Source of the DNA: Nitrospirota bacterium
GTDB taxonomy: Bacteria; Patescibacteriota; Gracilibacteria; UBA1369; LOWO2-01-FULL-3
Assembly (NCBI GenBank): GCA_011682355.1
Contig: JAACEU010000018.1
Location: forward strand, 1 to 8,361
Direction: 5' to 3'
DNA length: 8,361 bases
This document shows, one piece after another, positions 1-7,639 of this stretch; positions within the stretch are counted from its first letter, which is position 1; each line of letters starts with the position of its first letter. Made by a program: the position numbers and the translations under genes. Below the pieces are notes generated by a model. It had not been told where the DNA came from. It ran no database searches and saw nothing but the letters and a program-made list of their open reading frames with translations.

Positions 1-3000
1 CAATCACCATTTTTGGTTTGATAATGTCTCCAATTTTCACGACAGGTTTAATATCTGCGAATAATTTGTATTCGGTAGATATTTTTTTTAGAGAAATAAC
101 GCTGATTTCCGTTTGTTTACTTTTTTGGTGAATTTTTACTTTACCTGCAATCTCAGAAATTACTGCCGGAACTTTTGGAGTTCTGGCTTCGAAAAGCTCT
201 TCTACACGTGTAAGACCTTGTGTGATGTCTCCTCCTTCCGCTACACCTCCCATGTGGAAAGTACGCATTGTAAGCTGAGTTCCCGGTTCTCCAATACTTT
301 GTGCGGCAATAATCCCGACCGCTGTTCCTATTTCGACTTCTTTATTGGTTCCAAGATCTTTTCCATAACATTTTATACAAATTCCGCCTTCGGTTTGACA
401 TGTCATTACTGATCTTACTGTTACTTCATCGATTTCTGCTTCTTCTATTTGCGCGAGAGTGCTTTTTTCGATGATGGTGTTGGCTTTTTCTATAACTTTG
501 CCTGTTTTAGGGTGTTTTAGGTTTTCTGCCAGTGTTCTTCCGTAGATTCTTATTTCGAATTTTTCCCCAATTTCTTCCGATTCTTCTTTTGTGATTGAGT
601 GAACATGTCCTGATTTACAGTCTTGTTCTTTTATAATTACGTCTTGGTTTGAGTCAACCAGACGACGTGTTAGATATCCCGCTTCCGCTGTTTTCAACGC
701 TGTATCGGATTTACCTTTACGTCCTCCGTGTGTTGCGATGAAGTATTCCAGAATTTTAAATCCTTCTTTCAGGTTGGATTTGATTGGAAGTTCGATTGTT
801 TTACCGGCCGGATTTGCTACCAATCCTTTGATTCCGCAAAGCTGTGTGACCTGTCCCCAGTTACCACGAGCTCCGGAATCTATCATGTAGAAAATTGAAT
901 TATCTTCATCGATTCCATTGATCATGATGTTTGTTATGTCGGATTTAGCTTTGGACCAGATCTGAATTGTGTGGTTGTATCTCTCGTCTTCAGTAATTAA
1001 ACCTTTCCAATATTGATTATTGATTTGTTTAACTGTTTCTGAAGCTTCATCAATGATGTCATTTTTCTTTTGTGGAACTACCATGTCTTCCTGAGAGAAT
1101 GAAATCCCCGATTTTGTCGCGAATTTGAATCCCATATCTTTCAAATTGTCCACAAGAATAGTTGTTTTTGCATTTCCGAGGAGTTCAAAACATTCAGTAA
1201 CGATATTTGATAGTTGTTTTTTACCAATATTATTGTTGTAATATGGTAATCCTTCCGGCAAGAAACTGTTGAAGATTAATCGTCCAACGGTTGTTTCTCT
1301 GATTTCGTCTTTGTATCGGCATTTTATTGGTGCTTGGAGATGAACATATCCCGATTGATATGCAATTATTGCTTCTTTTAGTCCTGAGAATGCTAATCCT
1401 TCTCCTTTTTCACCTGCTGTTAGTTTAGTGAGGTAATAGCAGCCAAGTACCATGTCTTGAGTGGGAGTAACGATTGGTTCTCCTGCGGATGGTTTTAATA
1501 AGTTTTGGCATGGAGACATTAGAGATTTGGCTTCTGATTGTGCTTTTTTTGATAGTGGTACGTGGATTGCCATTTGGTCTCCATCGAAGTCGGCGTTGAA
1601 GGCCGCACATACTAATGGGTGGATTTGGATGGCTTTACCTTCCTTTAGTACCGGTTTGAACGCTTGGATACCAAGTCTGTGTAATGTAGGAGCACGATTT
1701 AGAAGTACATAATGGTCTTGGGTGACTTCTTCCAGGATGTCCCAAACTTCACGTTTGTTTGCTTGGATTAATTTTTCGGCGTTTTTGATATTGTGGGCGT
1801 AGCCATCTCTTATTAGTCGTCCGATTATGAATGGTTTGAATAATTCGAGCCCCATGATTTTTGGCATTCCGCATTGATCGAGTTTCAAGTTTGGTCCGAC
1901 GATAATTACTGAACGTCCTGAGTAGTCCACACGTTTACCAAGTAGGTTTTGTCTGAATCTACCTTGTTTACCTTTTAGCATGTCAGACAAGGATCGGAGT
2001 TTTCTTTTGTCTCCACTATTGAATACTGTTCTTCCTTGTCGTGCACTGTTGTTTAGGAGGGTGTCAACCGCTTCTTGGAGCATTCTTTTTTCATTTCGAC
2101 AGATAACTTCCGGAGCTCCGATTGAAAGTAGCCTTTTTAGACGGTTGTTTCTGTTTATTACTCTTCTATATAGGTCGTTTAGATCTGAAGCGGCGAATCT
2201 CCCTCCATCCAGTTGAACCATAGGTCTTAGATCCGGTGGGATTACCGGGAGAACTGTCATGACGAACCATTCTGCGTTTATTCCCGATTTGAGTAGGCTT
2301 CCCGCAAGTTTGATTCTTTTGATGATTTTCTTAAGTTTTTGTCCCGAACTTTTTTTCTTTTCATCTTTTAGAAATTCGATTAGTTTTTCGAGATCCAAAT
2401 TTCCAATAATATCTCTTATGGCTTCAGCACCTGTTCCGGCCTTGAAGACATGTCCGAATTTTAGAGACATATTTCTGTATTCTATTTCTGAGTACACTTT
2501 TCCGACAGCTAATTTGTCGAGAGTTTCTTTTGTTTCTGAGTTTTGGAAATCTAATTCTTCAATTTTTCTTGCAAATTCTTTTTCGAGGTCGGTCAGGGCC
2601 TTTTTTTTCATTTTACTATCTTCGATTTTTTCCGCTTCTGAAGTGTTTTGTTTGAATTCATCTTGGATCGTTTTTTTGTGGGTTTTGTACTCTTGAAGTA
2701 GTTGAGTGAGTGCTTCTTGTCTTTCATCTTCGTCTACTTCAGAAGTGATATAAGCGGCAAAGTAAACTACTTGTTCCAGTATTTTTACCGGTAAATCCAG
2801 AAGAAGACCAATTCTACTTGGTGTTGAGCGGAGGAACCAGATATGAGTTACCGGAACTGCGAGTTTGATGTGTGCCATTCTTTCGCGTCGGACTGATGAT
2901 CTTGTTACTTCAACTCCACATTTTTCACAAATTACTCCTTTGTATCGAATTCTTTTATATTTTCCACAGTAACATTCCCAGTTTTTTGTTGGTCCGAATA

Positions 3001-3175
3001 TTTTTTCGCAAAAAAGACCATCTCTTTCCGGTTTTTGAGTACGGTAATTTATTGTTTCCGGTTTTTTCACTTCACCGTGAGACCAAGAAAGAATTTCTTC
3101 AGGTGATGCAATTGATAGGCTGATTGCGTTGAATTGATCTTTTTTATAATCTTTAGAGTTTGATTCTTGTGCCAT
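1..3175 (-). CDS. rpoC: DNA-directed RNA polymerase subunit beta' (3' end outside window)
   Basis: Largest catalytic subunit of RNA polymerase, which makes RNA from DNA in complex with alpha, beta and omega. The reading frame is open from the ATG at 3175 to the window edge: 1058 codons, with the C-terminal part missing. Seen in order: N-terminal zinc site C68, C70, C83, C86; clamp region; rudder/lid area with the conserved VDYSGR and NRAPTLHR blocks; the Mg-binding loop NADFDGD, aspartates at residues 529, 531 and 533 (1577-1597); bridge helix around THGGRKG at 815-821; second zinc site C853, C926, C933, C936; trigger loop TMRTFHMGG with His974. The protein passes straight from the trigger loop to [16 protein letters not shown], so the large SI3 insertion of enterobacteria is absent. 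A charged helical insertion lies near residues 148-222. The start fits family alignment, but no Shine-Dalgarno is visible upstream. It lies 136 bases after ssb on the same strand. Identity is certain from the motifs. Confidence 0.98.
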   Translation of the reverse strand, partial: MAQESNSKDYKKDQFNAISLSIASPEEILSWSHGEVKKPETINYRTQKPERDGLFCEKIFGPTKNWECYCGKYKRIRYKGVICEKCGVEVTRSSVRRERMAHIKLAVPVTHIWFLRSTPSRIGLLLDLPVKILEQVVYFAAYITSEVDEDERQEALTQLLQEYKTHKKTIQDEFKQNTSEAEKIEDSKMKKKALTDLEKEFARKIEELDFQNSETKETLDKLAVGKVYSEIEYRNMSLKFGHVFKAGTGAEAIRDIIGNLDLEKLIEFLKDEKKKSSGQKLKKIIKRIKLAGSLLKSGINAEWFVMTVLPVIPPDLRPMVQLDGGRFAASDLNDLYRRVINRNNRLKRLLSIGAPEVICRNEKRMLQEAVDTLLNNSARQGRTVFNSGDKRKLRSLSDMLKGKQGRFRQNLLGKRVDYSGRSVIIVGPNLKLDQCGMPKIMGLELFKPFIIGRLIRDGYAHNIKNAEKLIQANKREVWDILEEVTQDHYVLLNRAPTLHRLGIQAFKPVLKEGKAIQIHPLVCAAFNADFDGDQMAIHVPLSKKAQSEAKSLMSPCQNLLKPSAGEPIVTPTQDMVLGCYYLTKLTAGEKGEGLAFSGLKEAIIAYQSGYVHLQAPIKCRYKDEIRETTVGRLIFNSFLPEGLPYYNNNIGKKQLSNIVTECFELLGNAKTTILVDNLKDMGFKFATKSGISFSQEDMVVPQKKNDIIDEASETVKQINNQYWKGLITEDERYNHTIQIWSKAKSDITNIMINGIDEDNSIFYMIDSGARGNWGQVTQLCGIKGLVANPAGKTIELPIKSNLKEGFKILEYFIATHGGRKGKSDTALKTAEAGYLTRRLVDSNQDVIIKEQDCKSGHVHSITKEESEEIGEKFEIRIYGRTLAENLKHPKTGKVIEKANTIIEKSTLAQIEEAEIDEVTVRSVMTCQTEGGICIKCYGKDLGTNKEVEIGTAVGIIAAQSIGEPGTQLTMRTFHMGGVAEGGDITQGLTRVEELFEARTPKVPAVISEIAGKVKIHQKSKQTEISVISLKKISTEYKLFADIKPVVKIGDIIKPKMVI
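2510..2734 (-). other. Coiled-coil-like insertion in RpoC clamp region
   Basis: Residues about 148-222 of RpoC are almost entirely Glu, Lys, Asp, Gln, Leu and Ala in a pattern suggesting long amphipathic helices. They sit between the conserved VVYFAAYI segment and the [22 protein letters not shown] segment, which in most bacteria are joined by a short loop. The NADFDGD loop is at 529-533 instead of about 460-464 in E. coli, which agrees with roughly 70 added residues. Thermus carries a much larger extra domain at about this place. The helix assignment is read from composition only. Confidence 0.6.
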
Positions 3176-3210
3176 ATGGATATGTTTTAGTTGATTTTGT
3201 GGGATAAAGT

Positions 3211-3300
3211 ACTCGCTCCGCTCGTGCTATGCTCGCCTTAGCTCGCAGGCCGTCTGCTGTCCCGACCCTTCGGGTGCCCGGGAACTGACTCTTCGAGCCT
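3211..3300. repeat. GC-rich block of short inverted and direct repeats
   Basis: 59 of these 90 bases are G or C, in strong contrast to the flanking AT-rich genes. Roughly 3214-3246 contains several copies or near copies of GCTCG/GCTCC on the plus strand. 3237-3250 can pair GCCT with AGGC. 3260-3283 and 3287-3299 form two hairpins that both have a GAA loop on the minus strand. The block encodes no open frame of interest. It may be a copy of an interspersed intergenic repeat or a structured RNA in the polymerase transcript. Only one copy is present in this window, so repeat-family status is inferred from its look. Confidence 0.5.
3260..3283 (-). other. RNA hairpin in ssb-rpoC spacer
   Basis: On the minus strand a 5-base arm TCCCG pairs perfectly with CGGGA, and inside it ACCC pairs with GGGT around a GAA loop. 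A 3-base bulge (GGC) lies on the 5' side. This gives 9 base pairs, 8 of them G-C or next to G-C. A second, smaller stem (GGCTC with GAGTC, GAA loop, one G-U) lies just upstream at 3287-3299. No U-tract follows, so this is not a classical intrinsic terminator. Confidence 0.55.
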
Positions 3301-3311
3301 TTGCTTCCGGC

Positions 3312-3851
3312 TTACAGACCCAAATCTTTATCTATAGGGTTTTCAGCCGGTGGTTCCTCCGCTACTGGAGTTTCTTCCGCTTTTGGCTCTTCTGCTGCTT
3401 TTGGCTCTTCACTCTGTGTTTCTACTGCTGGAGTTTCTTCTTTAACTTCCGGCTTGCTTTCGGTTGGTGTTTCATCGGTGTCTTTTTCAGGAACGTATTC
3501 GCTGTCACCGTCACTATTTTTTCTTTTTTCCAGCATTATCATGTCTTGAACTACGATTTCAGTTTTGAATTTTTTGATTCCTTCCGGGCTATCCCAACTT
3601 CGTGTTTTTAGGTAACCTTCAACGTAAACGAGGTGACCTTTTTTTAGGTAATTTGCACAAATTTCTGCAAGTTTTGCCCATGCTACACATTCGTGAAATT
3701 CTGCTGAACTTTTTCTTTCACTTTCACGTGTCATCCATTCTCTGTTTGTGGCAATTCCGAAAGTTGTAACGTTTTGTCCATTTGGCGTTTGTCTCATTTC
3801 CGGGTCACGAGTTAGATTTCCGATAATGATTACTTTGTTTATACTTCTCAT
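3312..3851 (-). CDS. ssb: Single-stranded DNA-binding protein
   Basis: 179 residues. SSB coats single-stranded DNA during replication, recombination and repair, normally as a tetramer, and recruits partner proteins through its C-terminal tip. The OB fold fills residues 1-108: start MRSINKVIIIGNLTRDPE, then the FGIATNREW strand, EFHECVAWAK, the KKGHLVYVEGYLKTRSW segment and the final strand ending near IVVQDMIML. Residues about 113-170 form an acidic linker rich in Glu, Pro and Ala with repeated EEPKA-like units. The tip is PIDKDLGL, not the usual DDDIPF-type end. The gene sits between rpoB (65 bases upstream) and rpoC (136 bases downstream) on the same strand, an unusual place: ssb is normally next to rpsF/rpsR or alone. 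The start ATG matches the family N-terminus; the upstream bases are A-rich without a Shine-Dalgarno. Stop is TAA. Confidence 0.96.
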   Translation of the reverse strand: MRSINKVIIIGNLTRDPEMRQTPNGQNVTTFGIATNREWMTRESERKSSAEFHECVAWAKLAEICANYLKKGHLVYVEGYLKTRSWDSPEGIKKFKTEIVVQDMIMLEKRKNSDGDSEYVPEKDTDETPTESKPEVKEETPAVETQSEEPKAAEEPKAEETPVAEEPPAENPIDKDLGL

Positions 3852-3916
3852 GTTTATTTTTTGTTAAATTAATAGTTTAGGATAATGAGTTCCGCTAGGG
3901 GCGGGACTCTACTGTG
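3852..3916 (-). promoter_or_regulatory. rpoB-ssb spacer
   Basis: 65 bases. The half near rpoB is GC-rich and holds a hairpin. The half near ssb is almost pure A/T and ends in an A-rich stretch directly before the ATG, with no Shine-Dalgarno. No good promoter hexamer pair is visible, which favours co-transcription of ssb with rpoB. Confidence 0.55.
3887..3909 (-). other. Hairpin just after rpoB stop codon
   Basis: GAGT pairs with ACTC and CCGC pairs with GCGG around a 5-base loop; between the two stem parts is a C-A mismatch on the minus strand (a G-U pair on the plus strand). No U-run follows on the minus strand, so it is a weak terminator at best. The arm at 3905-3909 can instead pair with 3931-3935 inside the last codons of rpoB, giving a mutually exclusive fold. 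It may act as a processing or stability element between rpoB and ssb; that role is inferred. Confidence 0.45.
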
Positions 3917-6900
3917 TCAGGACACCTTTGGAGTCTGTTTAATATTTTTTTTATCAATACCTTCCAATGATCCGGCTTCTCTCGAAGTTTTTCCACTTTC
4001 TTTTGCAATTTCCTCTTTTACTTCTGGGCTTACTTGGTCTTGTGTTTCAGCGCTTTCATCAAGGATGTTACCTTCCTCTGCCAGTTTTTTCTTATCGGTA
4101 TTTATGAGTTTTACTGAGAGTCCAAGACTCTGAAGCTCTTTTACGAGAACGTTGAATGATTCCGGTACTCTAGGTTTTTTGATTGGCTCTCCTTTTACAA
4201 TTGATTCGTATGCTTTTGATCTTCCGTAAACATCGTCGGATTTGATTGTGAGCATTTCTTGGAGAGTGTGAGATGCACCATAAGCTTCGAGTGCCCATAC
4301 TTCCATTTCTCCGAATCTTTGTCCGCCGTGTTGAGCTTTTCCTCCAAGAGGTTGTTGGGTTACTAATGAGTAAGGACCAACGGATCTTGCGTGAATTTTG
4401 TCTTCAACCAAGTGGTTCAGTTTGAGGATGTACGCAATTCCAACTGTAATGTCTCTGTCGAATCGTTCTCCTGTTTTGCCATCATATAGCGTGATTTTTC
4501 CGTTTTCCGGAAGTCCCGCTTTTTTGAATTGTCTTTTGATCTCTTTAGTTGAAACGCCGTTAAGGGCGGGAGTTGCAACTGTTATCCCTTGTTCTCTTGC
4601 AGACCATCCCAAGTGTGTTTCCAGGATTTGTCCGATATTCATACGGGATGTTACTCCGAGTGGATTCAGAATGATGTCGATTGGTGTCCCATCCGGAAGG
4701 AAAGGCATGTTTTCTTGCGGTACTATTATTGAGATTACGCCTTTGTTTCCGTGTCTTCCTGCGATTTTGTCACCGATAGAAATCTTTCTTGTTTGGGCAA
4801 CGTTTACTTTGATCTGTTTTAGGACTCCGGTTGAGAGTTCGTCTCCGGCTTCTTTTGTAAATACTTGAACTCTTACTACTTTTCCACCTTCTCCTCCCGG
4901 GAGTTTGAGTGAAGTGTCTTTTACGTCTCTGGCTTTGTCTCCGAAGATTGCTCTGAGTAGTCTTTCTTCTGCCGTTAGTTCAGTTTCACCTTTTGGTGTA
5001 ATCTTACCAATCAAAATATCTCCTTCGTGAACTGTTGCTCCAATTCTAACTATGCCATCTTCGTCCAGGTCTTTTAGCTTTATTTCACCAACGTTTGGAA
5101 TGTCTCGGGTAATTATTTCAGGTCCGAGTTTTGTTTCTCTAACGTCCATTGTGAAAGTTTCAATATGAACCGAATCATATTTTCCATGTCTCAAGAGGTT
5201 GTCGGAGATTATCACGGCGTCCTCGAAGTTGTATCCTTCCCATGACATGTAAGCAACGAGTAGATTTTTGCCGAGAGCCAGTTCTCCCTTTTCTATAGAT
5301 GCTCCGTCTGCGAGAGTGTCTCCTTTTTTGATTTTGTCACCTTTGTTTACTTGTACTCTTTGGTGAATACATGTTCCTTGGTTTGATCTTTCGTAGTTTA
5401 ATACGGCGTAGCTTACTTTTTTACCGTTTTTGTAAATTACGGTGATCATGTCTGCGTCTACGTATGAAACAGTTCCATCCATTTCTGCAAGGATTACTTG
5501 TCCGGAACTCTTTGCGGCTATTTCTTCGATTCCCGTTCCAACGATTGGAGCTTCCGGGGAAACGAGAGAAACGGCTTGTCTTTGCATGTTTGATCCCATT
5601 GAAGCACGTGTGTTGTCATCGTGCTCGAGGAATGGAATTAGAGCTGTTGTAATTGAAATAATTTGTTTTGGTGATACATCGATGTGCGTTACGTCGTTTA
5701 CGTGGGCGAGTGTTGGCTCAGCATTTTTTCTGGATGAAACTCGGGAATTTTCAAATTGACCAAATTCGTCCAGTTCTGAGTTTGCCTGTGCAATTACAAA
5801 TTCGAATTCTTCATCTGCGTCGTAGTATTCGATTTTGTCGGTTACGTAAGGTCTAATTTTGAATTCGTTTAATTTTAGGGCACTTAGTTTTTTTGCTGTT
5901 GCACTATCGATTGTCTGTCCGACTTTTACAATCGTTTTTCCTTTATTCTCTATTGTTTCTCTGGCAGTTTTTCCAATTAATTTTTTTTGGTCTTTTGTAG
6001 AAAGCGTATTGGCTACTTTTTTGAATGGAGTTTCGATGAAACCATATTTATTGATTTTTGCGTAAGTTGCCAAATGTACTACGAGACCGATGTTTGGTCC
6101 TTCCGGAGTGGCAATTGGACAGATTCTTCCGTAGTGAGATTGGTGCACGTCACGAACATCAAATGATGCTCTTTCTCTTGATAATCCTCCAGGACCCATG
6201 GCTGATAATCTTCGTTTGTGCTCGAGTTCTGAGAGTGGATTGGTTTGATCCATAAATTGTGAAAGCTGAGAGCTTGCGAAGAATTCACGGAGTGCCGCTG
6301 TGATTGGTCTTGAGTTGATTAATTGGGTTGGAGTAACTGTTTCAAGATCCATGACAGTCATTCTATCTTTTGCTATTCTGTCTGTTCTTAGCAGTCCCAC
6401 TCTGAATTTGTTTTGTACAAGTTCACCGACCGCTCGGATTCTTCTGTTGGATAGGTGGTCGATGTCATCCGGTTTAGATTCCCCGTTATTTAAAATGACC
6501 AGGTGTTTTAGAATGTTAACAAAATCTTCGACTTGGAATGTATGGTATTTTTTCTTGTTTGGAGTGTTTAGTTTGAATCTTTTGTTTAATTTGTATCTGG
6601 CAACCGGTCCCATGTCATATTTTCTGTAATCAAAGAACATTGATTTGATCAATGCTTTTGCGTTTTCCGGAGTTGCCAAATCACCGGGCCGGATTTTTTT
6701 GTAAATGTTTTGATAAGCTTCTTCTACTGTTTTTGCTGAGTCTTTTTCGAGTGTATTTAGAATGTAATCGTGTTCTATATCTGTGATTACGTCTTTGAAC
6801 AGGTCCATGATTTGTTTGTCTGTTTCATAACCGAAGACTCTCAGTAGGGAAGTGATCGGGATTTTTCTCTTTCTATCTATTTTTACCGTAATGATTCCTT

Positions 6901-7639
6901 TTTTGTCAGTTTCAATTTCTAACCATGCGCCTCTTTTTGGAATGATTTTTGTTGAATGCATTCCCGGTGCGGCTGCGTTTTTCGAGAAAAATGCTCCCGG
7001 AGATCTTACGATTTGGCTCACTACAACTCTCTCAATACCGTTTATAATAAAAGTTCCTCTATTTGTCATCAATGGAATGTTTCCCAAGAATACGTCTTGT
7101 TCCTTGATTTCACCTGTTTCTTTGTTGATTAATTGAACGTGTACTTTTAGTGGAACTTCAAAGGTAAGGTTTTTGTTCTTTGCTTCTTCTGCGTTGTATT
7201 TTATCTCACCAAGGGAGTGTTCCAGACAGTGAAGTTCAAGTTTTTTCCCGGAGAAATCTGAGATGGGAGTGATTTCGTCTAACAGATCTCTAATTCCTAC
7301 GTCCAAAAACCATTCGTATGAATTTGTTTGGATTTCAATTAGATTTGGGATTTTTACGTCTTTATCAATGTTTGTTGCAAAATATTTTCTATCGCTCTTT
7401 ATCATGATTCTATCGTTTTCCAATGGAATCTGAGAAGATCGAACAAGGTTGTCTTTCTTTTTCCCTTTGACCTTCCTGGCAGGTTTTTTCGCTATTATTT
7501 TTGGTGCAATTTTCTTTGGGATAAGTTTTTTTACGGTTTTTGCAATCAAAACTCTTTTGGTAGTTTTCTTTGCTGGTTTCTTTTTGGAAGGAGTTCTTAT
7601 TTTAGAAGTTTTTTTTGTAGATTTTTTTGCTTTAGCCAT
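3917..7639 (-). CDS. rpoB: DNA-directed RNA polymerase subunit beta
   Basis: 1240 residues, second catalytic subunit of RNA polymerase. The family core runs from about residue 75 to 1180. Seen in order: the N-terminal PNLIEIQTNSYEWF helix, the GTFIINGIERVVVSQIVRSPG block (195-215), the rifampicin pocket (456-487), TPEGPNIGLV (511-520), GYNFEDAVI (802-810), GDKIAGRHGNKG (956-967), and the C-terminal clamp piece PLGGKAQHGGQRFGEMEVWALEAYGA. In the rifampicin pocket, residues matching E. coli D516, H526, R529 and S531 are kept (D464, H474, R477, S479), while L533 is Met481. Extra are a lysine-rich tail at residues 1-62 and a charged tail after about 1180. The ATG at 7639 is the only ATG in frame before Met79, and starting at 79 would cut into the usual N-terminal region. 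No Shine-Dalgarno is visible. Stop is TGA. A promoter and a structured leader lie upstream. Identity is certain. Confidence 0.98.
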   Translation of the reverse strand: MAKAKKSTKKTSKIRTPSKKKPAKKTTKRVLIAKTVKKLIPKKIAPKIIAKKPARKVKGKKKDNLVRSSQIPLENDRIMIKSDRKYFATNIDKDVKIPNLIEIQTNSYEWFLDVGIRDLLDEITPISDFSGKKLELHCLEHSLGEIKYNAEEAKNKNLTFEVPLKVHVQLINKETGEIKEQDVFLGNIPLMTNRGTFIINGIERVVVSQIVRSPGAFFSKNAAAPGMHSTKIIPKRGAWLEIETDKKGIITVKIDRKRKIPITSLLRVFGYETDKQIMDLFKDVITDIEHDYILNTLEKDSAKTVEEAYQNIYKKIRPGDLATPENAKALIKSMFFDYRKYDMGPVARYKLNKRFKLNTPNKKKYHTFQVEDFVNILKHLVILNNGESKPDDIDHLSNRRIRAVGELVQNKFRVGLLRTDRIAKDRMTVMDLETVTPTQLINSRPITAALREFFASSQLSQFMDQTNPLSELEHKRRLSAMGPGGLSRERASFDVRDVHQSHYGRICPIATPEGPNIGLVVHLATYAKINKYGFIETPFKKVANTLSTKDQKKLIGKTARETIENKGKTIVKVGQTIDSATAKKLSALKLNEFKIRPYVTDKIEYYDADEEFEFVIAQANSELDEFGQFENSRVSSRKNAEPTLAHVNDVTHIDVSPKQIISITTALIPFLEHDDNTRASMGSNMQRQAVSLVSPEAPIVGTGIEEIAAKSSGQVILAEMDGTVSYVDADMITVIYKNGKKVSYAVLNYERSNQGTCIHQRVQVNKGDKIKKGDTLADGASIEKGELALGKNLLVAYMSWEGYNFEDAVIISDNLLRHGKYDSVHIETFTMDVRETKLGPEIITRDIPNVGEIKLKDLDEDGIVRIGATVHEGDILIGKITPKGETELTAEERLLRAIFGDKARDVKDTSLKLPGGEGGKVVRVQVFTKEAGDELSTGVLKQIKVNVAQTRKISIGDKIAGRHGNKGVISIIVPQENMPFLPDGTPIDIILNPLGVTSRMNIGQILETHLGWSAREQGITVATPALNGVSTKEIKRQFKKAGLPENGKITLYDGKTGERFDRDITVGIAYILKLNHLVEDKIHARSVGPYSLVTQQPLGGKAQHGGQRFGEMEVWALEAYGASHTLQEMLTIKSDDVYGRSKAYESIVKGEPIKKPRVPESFNVLVKELQSLGLSVKLINTDKKKLAEEGNILDESAETQDQVSPEVKEEIAKESGKTSREAGSLEGIDKKNIKQTPKVS
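3920..4099 (-). other. Charged C-terminal tail of RpoB
   Basis: Bacterial beta subunits normally stop shortly after the ELQSLGLSVKL-type segment. Here about 60 more residues follow (1181-1240), rich in Glu, Lys, Asp, Gln and Ser with few hydrophobics, so probably disordered. They are in frame with the core and end at a TGA. Function unknown. Confidence 0.75.
7454..7639 (-). other. Lysine-rich N-terminal tail of RpoB
   Basis: Residues 1-62 contain 25 Lys and 3 Arg and no Asp or Glu; the remainder is mainly Ala, Pro, Thr, Ile, Val and Ser. The pattern of KKPAKK and KKPARK-like units resembles histone H1 or bacterial AlgP/HU-tail type nucleic-acid-binding tails. It precedes the normal beta start by roughly 65-75 residues. 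It is presumably flexible and may bind DNA, RNA or an acidic partner; that is inference. Confidence 0.8.

Larger units (their letters stand above)
3176..3311 (-). promoter_or_regulatory. ssb-rpoC spacer, untranslated leader of rpoC
   Basis: 136 bases between the ssb stop codon and the rpoC ATG. The 35 bases nearest rpoC are AT-rich and lack any AGGAGG-like sequence. The rest is a GC-rich structured block listed separately. No run of T follows any of the hairpins on the minus strand, so I do not call a terminator; rpoC is probably transcribed through from rpoB and ssb. No clear -35/-10 pair for rpoC was seen. Confidence 0.6.

Noticed and set aside
113..412. Plus-strand open frame of 99 codons opposite rpoC, and similar plus-strand frames opposite rpoB and ssb
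   Set aside because: They are antisense shadows of conserved coding sequence with low-complexity Phe/Ser-rich translations and no family motifs.
1..3175. Frameshift or split of rpoC
   Set aside because: A frame from the ATG at 3175 to the window edge is continuous and carries all expected motifs in order.
3211..3300. tRNA or tRNA-like gene in the GC-rich spacer
   Set aside because: The TTCGAG and CCGG pieces recall tRNA sequence, but no cloverleaf with acceptor, anticodon and T arms can be drawn on either strand.
3260..3311. Intrinsic terminator after ssb
   Set aside because: The hairpins are stable, but none is followed by a U-run on the minus strand.
3312..7639. Alternative genetic code with TGA as glycine (as in Gracilibacteria and Absconditabacteria)
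   Set aside because: The complete rpoB and ssb frames and 1058 codons of rpoC need no in-frame TGA, and conserved glycines use GGN codons. rpoB ends at TGA close to the normal family end, so the standard code fits.
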